Below are positions 1 to 10,739 of a stretch of DNA of 64,000 bases, in pieces. This stretch comes from Pycnococcus provasolii (taxonomy: Eukaryota; Chlorophyta; Pseudoscourfieldiophyceae; Pseudoscourfieldiales). The notes under the pieces were generated by a model. It saw only the letters and a list, made by a program, of their open reading frames with translations. It was not told the origin of the DNA and searched no databases. The DNA lies in the NCBI GenBank assembly GCA_049487715.1, contig CP150552.1, forward strand, positions 310,001 through 374,000. Direction: 5' to 3'. The translations under genes were made by a program, and so were the position numbers. The first letter of the stretch is position 1; each line of letters opens with the position of its first letter.

Positions 1-769
1 GGTCGCGCGACTCGTCGTCCACCGTCGCGCAAGCCTCTTCTGACACCACGCCGCACTCCTTGAGCGCGTTGAAGAGCGCGACGCGCTCGTATGGGTTGGC
101 TGGAAGCGCGGCGAAAGCCTCAGCGAGCGGTGCGGCTGACCTTGTCACAGGCCGCCCCACGGCGCGCGCGGCATCTGGCGCGTCTGCTACCGACGCCTTG
201 CTCAGCTTGGTCGCCCTGCCCGTGTGGCTTCCGTGCCGCCGCACCACCTCTCGCAGCGCGAGCAGAAGCTGCCTTGTGTCGCGGTCAGCCTTGTCGTGTC
301 GCCGATATCCACGAGCTCTCGCGCGCGCGGCGACGAGGTAGTCGTTTTCTCCTCGCCGCGGGCTTGCCTGTGTGCTGTGGACGCGTCTGCGTGGCGTTGC
401 CCCGGACGCACTTCTCGCCGTCAGGTTTCCTTGTTCCGCCCTCGTGCGCGGACTCTCGAGCGGCGGTGGCGGCCCTCGAGCGGAGAGGAATCCTCCCGAG
501 TTTGGCGCTCGCGGGCTTGCCAGATTGTTGACCCCCGTCAGCGGCACGCGCACGCGCGCTCTTGCTCCACCTCCCGACACGACGACGCGTCCTAGTTGCA
601 GCGAAGGCAGCACGCCTCCTGCGTTATTTCGTCCAGATTTGGCGTTTGTGCTTTTGGTTTCTGTGACGACAAGGGACGACACGAGGTCCGCGCCTCCTTT
701 ACTTTTTGTAGCTGCCGCTGGTTTCGCTGTAGGTGCCGCTGGTTTCGCGTTGGCCCTAGGTGCCGCCAT
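1..769 (-). CDS. Partial unknown protein, N-terminal 256 residues, cut by the left edge
   Basis: The reverse strand is open from an ATG at 769-767 to the left edge of the window, with an in-frame stop just upstream (778-776). The product begins with an Ala/Pro/Lys-rich, disordered-looking stretch. From about base 350 downwards it becomes more ordered, with an Arg-rich helical segment (residues DTRQLLLALREVVRRHG) and, near the edge, AEAFAALPANPYERVALFNALKE, which reads like normal amphipathic coding sequence. I recognise no family. The 3' end is outside the window, so length and function are unknown. An intron inside the low-complexity N-terminal half cannot be excluded. No plus-strand ORF here looks coding. 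Confidence 0.5.
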   Translation of the reverse strand, partial: MAAPRANAKPAAPTAKPAAATKSKGGADLVSSLVVTETKSTNAKSGRNNAGGVLPSLQLGRVVVSGGGARARVRVPLTGVNNLASPRAPNSGGFLSARGPPPPLESPRTRAEQGNLTARSASGATPRRRVHSTQASPRRGENDYLVAARARARGYRRHDKADRDTRQLLLALREVVRRHGSHTGRATKLSKASVADAPDAARAVGRPVTRSAAPLAEAFAALPANPYERVALFNALKECGVVSEEACATVDDESRD

Positions 770-2796
770 ACCTACCTACCTCACTACCGCAAACTACCAA
801 GTACTGTACCGAGTCCTGTACCTACAGTACCTACTGGACAGTGCGACGTCGAGGTGCCGCTGAGCGATGGCCCCCGAAGTGATGGGAAAAAGCCAGCCGG
901 GCTGGTGATGGGTCCCCCTCTCCCTGCCCGTCCGCCCCGGGTAGGTAAATGCCCGTTCTTAAACTCCCCTCGCTCGGGGCTTCGAAGGCGCATTGCATGA
1001 TTCAGGGAACGCCCTTAACCCCCCGGCCGGCAACCCCACCTTGGGGGCATTTTTGGAGGAGCGGGATCCCCCCGGGAACCGGACGTGATTTCCCCGAAGC
1101 CCGGGGGGGAATTCCGGGAAGGCGAGCTCTCCCATCGAGCTCCCGGGATCGAGCGAGCTCCGTCGAGCTTCGGAGGGAGAACAGGGGGCCCACCCAACTC
1201 CCAAGGGGGAGAGAGCTCGAAAAGAGGTCGGAGGGGCCCCGTTAATAGTACTTAGGAAGTGGAACACCTGTCCCCTGGCACCTGGGTTAGGGTTAGGGTT
1301 AGGGTTAGGGTTACGGTTAGGTGGGGGCCATGGATGGACAAAAGCATACGTTCGTGCCGTGGTCAGAACAGAGACAAACTGGTACCTCTATACCACTCTA
1401 TGTATGGGTAGTCTAGGGAAAGGTTGCAACATCTGTTGATAGACTACCTAAAGGTATAGGGAACTGCCGCTTCTCCCCTGGGGTGCCAGGCGGGAGTGGT
1501 CATGTTAACCCTGGACCTAAGTACCCACTGTTCAGGTTCTGACTTCTGACCACGGCTCATTCTTTTGTGTGGTGCTTTTGTATGGCCCCTACCGGCCTTA
1601 CCAGGTACTCGGGTAGGTGGAACCTCAGGGTTTTCTCCTGAGAGTTCGTGCCTGGACAGGGTTTTCTCCTCCCGCCAGCCCGCCCTCCCTGGCTGCCTGG
1701 GCACCGCTCCCTGCTCAAGTGCTCAGCAGTCAGCACCTGTGCTCAGCGTTGCAACGTTGCGACGAAGGGCGCCCCGAGGCGTGACTTTTTCAGCAACCGA
1801 CAGCCTCTCCGACAGCCTCCGTCAGCCTTATGGGCGGTGCCAAGTTTTGATTGGCCTCAGTCCATCATGCGGTAATAAAGGGAGGTGATGAGGCAATATG
1901 TACATGGATCGCGACAGCAGCTGATTCATTCTTCTCCTGACCTGATATCAGCCTGAAAGGAGCCTGCTTGCTTCCTTTCCTGCCAAACCAACGAAACCTG
2001 GAGAGCTCCCTGAGGGCTCGGAGGAGTGGGACTGTGGGAGGGAGTACTGTGCAGTGAGTGGGCTCTGCCAGAGAGAGTACTCGGAGTGGACTGGCTGAGT
2101 GAGTGAGTTTGTTTTTCCCATTTCTGTGTTTTCTCATTTTATTTCTCATATTTTATTTCTCCAAACTTTTCTCTCCCAACAAACATTTTTCTTTGTGAGG
2201 CTCGTTGTAAATACAAGCGTGCCTTAAGTTTATTAAAAGCTGGAAGGTCCCTTATCACTTAAGCTTACCTTGAAGAAAAAAAGGCCTTAACTGTTTATAT
2301 AAGCCTTACAGTAGTACTATATAAACAGTCAGTGAGTGAGTCAGTGAGTCGTCCGCTCGCTCTGTCAGTCTGTGTGCAGCTATCGTAAGGTAGCTGGACA
2401 AGCATACTAAACTTAGTAAGTAAGCAAGCAAGCACCAAACCGTTGCTTTTGAAACGTTGCTTTTGAAACGATACGATATCCCTTTCTTTCCCAAAGTGTA
2501 CGCAAAGAGCTAAAAGACGCTGCTCAAGACGCAAAACACTTTTGAAGAGAAGAGAACACGGAGGTGAGACAACTCGAAAAGTTCACTGGCAAGCTCCTTT
2601 CATTCAGGTTTTCTTTGAGGTTGAAATCAAACTTACATTATCATTTTATTTTATTTTTCAATCACTCTTGGTTTGACATCTTTTTTCACATCTTCTTGGT
2701 TTGGCAAGAATTAAAGTAAGGCGCTGTTAGGCAGAGAACCAGCGCTAAAAAACTGCCTAAAATAAAAACCAACTGCTTCCAAAACGAAACAAAACA

Positions 2797-2831
<35 letters not shown>

Positions 2832-3044
2832 AACAACTTTTCTTTCTTCTTTCTTGTTGTGAGTCGTTTTCAGTCTTGAAAGAAAAACACGTCATTCTGA
2901 TTCGCAGCTTTTGATTCCTTTTCTCTTTGAGCATCTTTTTCACTTTTTCAGCTCATCTTTTCAACAAAAAGTGACAAAACAACCAGAACCTTCTTTCTGG
3001 TTGTCTTGACGAACTTGGCCAATAACCTTCCGGAAACTCGAACC
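770..3044. other. Intergenic region upstream of the bZIP gene
   Basis: No gene is supported. It separates two divergently transcribed genes. It holds a TTAGGG array (1284-1321), a 12-bp inverted repeat ACTGTTTATATA / TATATAAACAGT at 2290-2301 and 2318-2329, a doubled 15-mer GTTGCTTTTGAAACG near 2442-2471, and an (ACG)n tract at about 2791-2829. The ORFs across it are low-complexity (poly-Arg from the ACG tract) and do not look coding. Confidence 0.6.
1284..1321 (+). repeat. TTAGGG telomere-like array, about six units
   Basis: Perfect TTAGGG units followed by one degenerate TTACGG and a further TTAGG. It lies in the divergent promoter region between the 769 and 3045 start codons. It is one of about ten such arrays in this window, so it is interstitial and not a chromosome end. 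Confidence 0.9.
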
Positions 3045-4170
3045 ATGGCCAACCCTTACCAGCACGGCGAGCTCAAGCACGCGGCGTTTGAGGCACTCAG
3101 GGGTGCGTCGGCGGGACTGACGCTCGAGGAAATCGCTGCAAGTACGTCTGCTTTCGTTTGTCTTAGGATAGGCCGACCGCAGTGCTAAACGAAGACTCGC
3201 TAACTTCCAAAATCGTTTTGCTCACGCAAAAAACAAAACAGGAATCAACGAAATGCACGAGAATGACTCGGAGGTCTTTCAACTTAGGCGGCGAGGACGC
3301 AACCCGCTACAGGCGCTGGCCGTGCTGCTGCCCAAGACGGTGAAACCGAAAGACCCGACTTTCGAGCGCGTCGAGGACGTGTCAAATGACCCTAGCACGA
3401 ACTGGGCAACCGTGCGCTACCGTCTTGCGGACCCAACCGCGAGGGAGGACACTGACGAAGACGATGACAACGATGTACACAAGCACTCCAAGAAGCGCTC
3501 GCGTTCGATCAGCAACTCAGGCACGCTCGGCTTCGGAAAACGTATGAAGCAAGGTGAAAGCAACGACATCGACACGGCAGTTGCTGCGCTCCTCACCGCC
3601 GCCAACCAGGTAAACAGGACTGCGGAAGCCGAGGAGACGGCGCGCGCGAAAGCTGACCTCGCCAAGGCTACCGCTGTCGTCCCAGCTCCAGCTCCAGCTC
3701 CTCCTCCTCCTCCCCCTCCTGCACCTGGGCCTCCTCCTGCGCCGTCCACCTTCACACAGCCGCCTGCGTCGGATGCAGGCGCGTTGCTTGGCGGGCTGTC
3801 ACAGGAGCAAGTGAAGCAGCTGCTCGCATCCATCAATCTTGCGAAGCAAGGATCGCAGGCGATGGGCGCGCAGACGCAAGAGCAGCGTATATCTGGACTG
3901 CTCCAACAGCGCATATCTACGCTCAGCTCGGCCGTGCAGAACCCAGGCGTAGGGGCCACAAATAATGGCTTAAATCCCTTACTCGCCGCGCTGAGCAACC
4001 TTCAGCAAAACAAGGCAAATGCGGCTGCGATGGCGGCGGGGATGCCAGTGAGTCTTCCAATGAATCTTCCGCCACCACCTCCGCCGCAGCCTGTGCTGCG
4101 ACAGGTGCCGCTGAACGCTACCGGGAAGTTTCCGACGAGAACTGACTTGATCAATCTCTTGCAAGCCGCA

Positions 4171-4211
<41 letters not shown>

Positions 4212-5293
4212 CGGGCTTGGGCGGCCTGGCTAGCCTGCCGCCACAAGGTTTGTCGAATCCGGCGCTCGCAGCTGGTCTCGCACTTGCTCAGAAGCTCGCT
4301 GCTGTCAAGAATGCGCAGCAGATGGCACAGCCGCAAAACGGTATCTCAAACCTCTCACCGCTTATGGCCTCGATTGCGGCTTCTACTGCAGCAGCGCCTC
4401 AAATCGGCGGCACGGTGCCCAACGCAATGCCTAACGTCTCAGCTGCTCTTTCCAACATTACCTCGCTTTTACCAGCCTCGCGTGCCCCGGACATGGCACC
4501 CAGCATCCAGGATACCGTACGAGGGCTCATAAAGTCTACAATCAGCAATTTGGGCAACGGAGAACGGCCTAGGCCTCAAGCCCCTGCCCCTGAGCCACCC
4601 AAGCTGAGTGGCGCGACGCGTGGTCGCCGCGACCCTGAGGTCCGCCGCATGCAGAATCGAGAGGCAGCGCAGCGGCATCGCGCGAAGCACATGCGCGAGC
4701 GCAAGGAGAAGGATGCGGAGTGCCAGCGCCTGAGGAACGAGATGCTGGACATGAAGGAGTGCATCCAGAAGCTGACCGGGACGTTGAAGAATCTGATTGA
4801 GAATACGGAAGCGCCAACGGTTGACGTGCGGGACGCTGTGAATCTGCTGATTCAGGTTTCTGAGAAGAAGCTCGACGTTCCGCTGGTGGGTGACACTGCC
4901 TTCGCTGGACCTGCGGCGACGTCTTTGATGGAGACGTCTCCTATGCCTGCGAACGTGCCTCCCCAAGTCGTGCCGTCAGTTCCCGGAGTTTCGGCTGATC
5001 CAACGGAGCACTGGAGGCCTGGCGTCGGCGTCGTGGAATTCACCGCCGCCGCTGTGGAAAGGGGCTTGGTGCCTCGAGGCATATCCGTCACCGTCAATGG
5101 CGGTTCCGCATACATGAATCGGGACCCTAAGCATCTCGCTGCTCCCGGCACCGGTGCTAGTGGTGGTGATGACGACACCGCGGACGATGGAGACGCCGAT
5201 GGTGTAAGTGCCGCCACCATCGACGAGGAAGAGTTGGATGGAGACGCTGTCGTCGACGATGCCACGAACTTCGTGGTTGCTGGAGCGCCGTAA
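3045..5293 (+). CDS. bZIP transcription factor, one intron and one apparent +1 frame break
   Basis: The ATG at 3045 opens exon 1 (3045-3141). A 100-bp GT-AG intron (3142-3241) follows, and exon 2 continues in phase. The N-terminal 80 residues form a helical, winged-helix-like segment (KHAAFEALRG...LTLEEIAARINEM). A long Pro/Gln-rich region ends in a CAG-encoded polyQ tract (4175-4209). The basic region lies at about 4620-4710 with the diagnostic N-x7-R signature (NREAAQRHR), followed by heptad-type leucines (LRNEM, MKECI, LTGTL), so it should bind DNA as a dimer. The acidic C-terminus is DDD/EE-rich. The reading frame changes by +1 between 4151 and 4233; without it the protein stops after the polyQ and loses the bZIP. 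Skipping C4222 (GGG-C-GGC) restores a 715-residue protein. It could be an assembly insertion, a pseudogene or real frameshifting. Confidence 0.8.
3142..3241 (+). other. Spliceosomal intron (bZIP gene), 100 bp
   Basis: Donor GTACGT and acceptor ACAG. Removal joins exon 1 frame 3 to exon 2 frame 1 and gives a continuous helical segment (EEIAARINEMHEN). The unspliced reading hits a stop at 3186-3188. Confidence 0.8.
4175..4209 (+). repeat. CAG microsatellite, polyQ in the bZIP gene
   Basis: About eleven uninterrupted CAG codons between GAG and CAC. The reading frame of the gene changes within or just after this tract. Confidence 0.9.
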
Positions 5294-5720
5294 TTGCACT
5301 TTGCTGACAATGAATGCTTGGTATTCGTAAATTCGTGGTGATGGGTGGTGCCGTGACTAGGGTGGGTTAGTACAGTATGTAAGTAATCCTTTTCTTTTTC
5401 CATTTTCCAATCTCTGTCGGAGATTAGTTTCGTGGGGACGCCGTGGAGGCGGAACACCTTGGCTCACGTGGACGACATCATCATTGAAGTTAGAGCCTTA
5501 GCGGGAGGTGGCACTTCCCCCCGGAGCAACCGGAGACCTCACTGAGCCAACGAAAGCGCCCTGATAGAGTGATACGACATTTGAAATCACCTGCGCAATG
5601 TACAAAAACGCACAGTGAATGGCACCGGTGAATGCGCTGAATGGTGAAAGTGAATGGTGTGAATGGACAACCGCTGGACAGAGTAAAGCATACTTCATTA
5701 CTGAATGAAAGATCTACAAG

Positions 5721-8062
5721 TTACAGCTGCGTGGAAATGCGCATTAGTGCATTGGTACAACGCTCGCCACCACCGACGCAACGCGAGAGGCTGCTCGCCA
5801 AAGCGTCGCGGGATGCTTGGTCGAGTCGCGAGTTGCATGCGCGAGTGGCAGCTGCCTCGGAAACCGCGTTGAGGGTGCCCTCAACGCGGTTTCCGAAGCA
5901 GTCCCCCAAGTGCAGCCCCTCAAGTGCAGTGGAGCACTTGAGCAGTGCTGCCGAGGTATGCCTCGCCAGGCCGACACACGCTGGAATCGCCGCGCCTCCG
6001 CGGCATGCATCTCCCGCGTGCTCGAGTGCTGCAAGCACAGCCGCAGGTGCGGATGAAGTTGGGCAAAGCATCACAGCCTGAGCGATGACACGTGCGGCGG
6101 ACGGAAGCAGGCTACCCAGCACGTGGGCTATACTCCCCTCGGCGCTTGGCTTGAAGGGTCCAAGCACACCGCGTGCCGCGGAAGTGGCATGTGCCTCAAA
6201 CACAGCCACGAGAGCGGCGGTGGCGCCCTCAATCGTGAGTCCCACGTTTGGAGGAGAGTCGAAAGCTCCCGTGCCGACGCACGATGCGCAGAGCTTCTTA
6301 ACCCATTCGCGCGCACGAGCCTCTGCCTCAACATCCGTCGCTGCGGAGCAGATGGGCGACGAGCAGACGCGCTCCAGCTCGTCCCAAATAAGTGAGTGCA
6401 AAAGGCGTGTATGAAGCGGGAGTATGCTCAAGATATCGCAGCGCCCCACTGCCAGCCCGGATTTAAAAGCCGAAGCATCAATCGAACCAGAACCAGCGTG
6501 TCGCACGCGAAGCGAAATGAACGCCTCTATAAATCGAGCACCCGTGCCATGGCTCAGGTAGCGACGAAGCGACCCGGCAGCCTCGGAGAAGGCGTCATCC
6601 TCCCCCGCATTCGCGAGCGACGTAGCGCGGTCGATGAGCGTGAGCGCGAGTGCCACGGCGCTCGCGGGAACTGCGAGACTGGTTGGTGGTACGCTCGCGT
6701 CATCGTCGACAAGAGTGACGCGCGCGGCTGAGTTTCCGGCGCATGTGAGCAGTGCAAGAAGCGCCTTCGCAACGCGAGCGAGTCCCACGCGTGGCGACAT
6801 GGCGTGCGCTGCATCGGCGCGAATCTCGCCTCGTGCGAGGCTGTGCACAAACTCCTCCATCGCACTCATCAGCGTCACGGTGGCTCCTTGTCGACATGCC
6901 ACGGACACGACCAGCGCCGCAGCGGCAGCGCATGAGTCGTGTGAATCGTCGCGCGAATGGCGCGGTCGTTTCGGAGGTGATGGTCCATCACTTCCGCCGC
7001 CCAAGCCGAGCACATCCTGCGAGACGCGCGCGAATGTGGTTTTATGAGTGTGATACTCGCGGTCCCTAACGCCATCTAGGAGAGCTAACGACGCGCGCCT
7101 TTCAAACGCCAAGGCGTAAGCTGTCGCAGAGGCATCCTCGCCGGGGGGACGTAGCACCGCGTCGAGGAAAGCAGCGCGCCATGCTGGCAAGCCTTCCCCG
7201 TTGCCCAGAAAGCTTGCGCCGGCGGCATTCGCCGCCTCCTCGTCCGCAGCGGAAGTTGGCGCAAGCGCTCCTGTCGCCACGCCGCCTGCACGAGTATCCA
7301 ACTCACAGGCACAGGCGGCGCGAAACGCGGCGCAGATGGCAATGGCCGCATCCTCGGCGGCAAGCGTATGAGCTCCGTAACGGCGTCTTGCGTCGCGCAC
7401 GTAATTGGCAGCCGCAAGCGAGGCGGCCACCGAGTCTCCGCCGGCGACCGAAAAGCACAGGACCTCCACCGCGCGTGCCTCATCCACCCTGGACGTATTC
7501 ACCCTTTCCGCGTCGTACCGTCCCGCTTCCAGCGACGCGATTTCGGGTCCTGTCCCGAGCGGCGGCAGCAGAGATGCCGTGCGAAGCCGGTTGAGGAAAT
7601 GCGACTCAGCGAGACGTGCAAAAGCGTCAGCAGGAGGTCTTTTCTCCGCACGTCGTGCCGTAGCCTCCTCGAAGCCTTTGCTGAACCATGCCGGCTGCTC
7701 CTGTCGCCACCTAGCCACCGTGGCCAAAGCGTCGTCCACCGTTTTCTCGAGCGCCGGGATTGCATCCCTTGTCACCTCGTCCTGGACATCACCGCTCAGG
7801 CACGCTGCGAGAAGAGCGCTTGCCACGCACCAGTGCCGCCAAGTTGCATCAGGCACCGCGTCGAAAGGCGTTAGTGGGGCTAGCGGGTCCAATGTTTGCG
7901 GTTGCTGGTGCGGTTGCTGCTGCTGCTGAGGATTCGCATTTGGATTACGTTGGGTAATAGCCAAGTTCTTGGCGGCGGAAGCCGCTCTAAGATTGAGGCG
8001 ATTCACGGGGCGAAAAGGAAGCTTGGACTGTTTCGTCGGCGTAATTTTTGATGAAGGTGCGC

Positions 8063-8101
<39 letters not shown>

Positions 8102-9585
8102 GTTGTTCGCGCAACTCCCCCCACCGAAGCGATGCCGAGCGCCGCGTGCAGATCGTCGACCCTCGTTCGCGCGACAGCCACGTAGTCACGCACCGCGGGT
8201 CTGCCACGCTGGTACTCCCTGAAAACCTTGACGGCAGTGACGAGAACTTCCAGCGGGTCGGTGCTCAGACTCGAAGCGAGCACGCGCATCCATCGTGACC
8301 ACGCGCGCGTCGCACTTCCCGCAGCGCCACAACCGCCGCGAGCCTCAGCCACACCCACCGCAGCCGCACCCGCAAGAAGCAGCTCGCCAAGCGAGTCTGC
8401 ACCGGCTGCCCATGCGAGTGCGTGCGCACCACGTACACAAGCATCAGCGTGGTCAGTATTCGTTGTTGCCGATTTTGACGCCACCGCCGCCGCCGCTGCC
8501 GCTGCTGTTGCTGCTGCTGCCGCCCCCGTACCTCTCGCTGGGACGGGTGCCGATGCATCTGATAAGCCTAGGCCACGAAGCAGGAGCTCACGTGCAGCGG
8601 TAGAGGCGTGCACCGTGCCGGCAGCACCGGCGAGAGACTGGTCGGCAAGTCCATAGAAAATACCCCCGGGAAGTTGCGTCAGCTTGTGAGCACGCGTCGC
8701 GCACAGGCGCGTGACAAGCGCCGTCGCATGCGCTTCCGCCGCGCGCGCGCCCGCAGCCTTGGCAAAGCGCAGCGCAGCCGCTTGCCAACGTTCGCTGTCC
8801 GTCGGCGGCGCCGGCGCGTCGGCGAGCGCCAGCGCGCCTCGAAGCTCGTCGTCGACGAAGCGGGTGCAGGTTTCAGACGGTGCGAGTGCCCTAGCGGCGT
8901 CGGCGAGCACACGCGCACGTGCGTCAGCAGCATCTGCGTCGGTCGTGCTGGCGTCTTGTATGGACTGCAGGAGCAGCTGCGCGCCTTTCGAGGGCGTTGT
9001 GCTTGAGTACGCCGCGGCGACGAGTGCAGCGGCAAACTCCGCCGACGCCTCTCTGTCTTCAGAGGGGGACGAGGACGAACTTGAAGTTGTGCGCATCATC
9101 CATCTCACAACGCCGTCGCGTGCATCCACCACGCACATGTGTGGTCCTTGCACGAGTGCGTCAAAGTACTCCTCTTCCAGCAATACCATGCCCTCGCACG
9201 CGAGCATGTAGACGGTTGGTGGCGAAGGCGGCAACAAGGAGGCCTTACCGTTGTTTTTCCTACCAGTCTTCTCAGGTGGTAGCGGCGACTTCAACATCCA
9301 CGACGCCAGCTGTTTGCGCGTGACTTTCAGAGAAGAAGCCATGTTTTGGATGCGTCGTATGACGTTTGCGACGTCGTCAGGAGACGCTTGATTCCTTTTG
9401 CTGTTGTCATGTGCACCATCACCACCACCGTGGTGCGTCACGGTGCGCAGCCGCAGGCAAAGCTTCTTCAAGAGGTCGCGTGCGTCGTCGTCGTCATTAT
9501 TTCGTTCGAGCGTAGAGGGCTCCACGACAGAAGCAGATGAGAACTTCAAGAGCGATTCTTCAAGGTGGTGTGAAGTACTACGCAT
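5721..9585 (-). CDS. Large helical protein of unknown function, apparent +1 frame break at a polyQ tract
   Basis: The ATG is at 9585. The first part (to about 8070) is Ala-rich and helical, with acidic and Ser-rich linkers. It reaches a CAG-encoded polyQ (plus strand CTG, about 8065-8100), after which this frame ends at 7987. The frame that continues (KITPTKQSKLPFRPVNR and onward, stop at 5721) is offset by +1 and carries a further 700 helical residues. Skipping one base at 8061 (reverse-strand CCG-C-GCA) joins them into 1,287 residues. KQSKLPF resembles a PCNA-interaction-like motif but is not sufficient to call one. No catalytic motif or family was recognised. The C-terminal coding end contains a perfect 19-bp inverted repeat (5857-5896). 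Coding character is inferred from the long, compositionally uniform frames. Confidence 0.6.
5857..5896. repeat. Perfect 19-bp inverted repeat with 2-nt loop
   Basis: Arms 5857-5875 and 5878-5896 (TCGGAAACCGCGTTGAGGG and its complement) are separated by TG. It lies within the 3' coding end of the 5721-9585 gene and would form a strong RNA hairpin. Confidence 0.85.
8065..8100 (-). repeat. CTG/CAG microsatellite, polyQ of the 5721-9585 gene
   Basis: Twelve CTG units on the plus strand, read as CAG (Gln) on the minus strand in the upstream frame and AGC (Ser) in the downstream frame. Confidence 0.9.
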
Positions 9586-10074
9586 GGTGATCTCAGCCAG
9601 GCAGCACCAGCACCAGCACCACCGAGTCCATTAACAGCACTGTAAAAGGTCCCGGGAAGAACGAGCGCGAAAAGGAGTTTGATACACGAAGCAGGCCAAG
9701 CAGGAGGGGGGAGGGACTGCACAAAAAACATAACGGCAAGGGAGGATCCCCAATGTAACAAGGAAACTACCACTACAAAGCAAAAATCTGAGAGGGCCAG
9801 AGGGGGAGAGGGGGTGGTCCCAATCCTCCATGAAAGCAAAAGCAGAAACGGACAGGTGTAGGCAGGTAATAGAATACCGTTAACTAAAATACTTTTTGTG
9901 TCGGTTTTTAACGTATTTTTACTACCTATCGGGATTTTGATTTGATTGGAGGCGATTACGTACGGAACGCTTGTTGTTTTTGTAATCCGCCCGGCGCCCG
10001 CCTCAATCAACTGCCGTTATTATTGGTATTCCCATCTGCATATTTTTGTTCAAAGAAGCTGAAAAACAACAACA

Positions 10075-10542
10075 ATGGCGGCACGCGCAATCATCCATCT
10101 CATCCTGCAGCTTCTCCTCGTCGCCTCGAGCTTCGTCCTTCTCGCGAACAACAACTGGGACGACAACGAAGCGCGCAGCAGCAGCATCGCCATCATCACC
10201 GCAAATGCGCAATTTACATCAGCCGAATACACGTACGACGATTATCTCGATCAGTCTTTCGATGGACTCACCGAAGAGCAGAAACTCGAAAGGCAGCTGC
10301 TCCTACTCTCGGAAGAGCTCGCGGGTGATCCGACGCTCCAGCTCTACGCGGAATCCACCACAGGCGATCTAGACGACAATCTTATCGCAAGCGTGCTCGT
10401 CTCTGAGCAACTTCGCGAACAGGGAATTCTCGCGGATGGAGATGTTGGCGCTGAATCACTCGGCATCGAGAGTGGAAGTGCACGTTCCTCCATGATGATC
10501 GCTATGGTGACAGCAGTTTGCGCTTTCTTTGCTTTCGCGTGA
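10075..10542 (+). CDS. Small secreted acidic protein, probably GPI-anchored
   Basis: 155 residues from ATG 10075, preceded by an A-rich stretch (AAAAACAACAACAATGG). A classic signal peptide lies at residues 4-24 (IIHLILQLLLVASSFVLLA). An acidic middle (YTYDDYLDQSFDGLTEEQKLERQ) follows. A C-terminal hydrophobic tail after a small-residue cluster (SGSARSSMMIAMVTAVCAFFAFA) is the pattern of a GPI attachment signal. No family was recognised. It is convergent with the phosphatase gene (198-bp gap). Two other genes in the window (21084-22414 and 44467-45741) have the same signal-plus-GPI layout. Confidence 0.7.
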   Translation: MAARAIIHLILQLLLVASSFVLLANNNWDDNEARSSSIAIITANAQFTSAEYTYDDYLDQSFDGLTEEQKLERQLLLLSEELAGDPTLQLYAESTTGDLDDNLIASVLVSEQLREQGILADGDVGAESLGIESGSARSSMMIAMVTAVCAFFAFA

Positions 10543-10739
10543 AACGAATGCACAGTGCATAAACTCATGATGATGACAGTTGCTTGATTTTTTGTTAGGT
10601 TTGTGAATAAAGAATTGCAGGTAAATGGGATGATATAAATCACGCAAAAAGGAAACACTGCTAAAGGTATGGATACTGCTGGGTACTGCTTGTAAAGTTG
10701 AGATGCATATTTTTCACGTTAAAAGTATTTTCGGTTACT

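Noticed and set aside
1284-1321. True telomere or chromosome end
   Set aside because: The array is short, flanked by genes on both sides, and similar arrays recur throughout the window.
2686-2943. Minus-strand ORF with poly-Arg
   Set aside because: Produced by the (ACG)n microsatellite; composition is otherwise AT-rich non-coding.
4103-4233. An intron explaining the bZIP frame change
   Set aside because: No GT donor lies between the polyQ and the resumed frame, and the sequence before polyQ (FPTRTDLINLLQAANE) looks coding.
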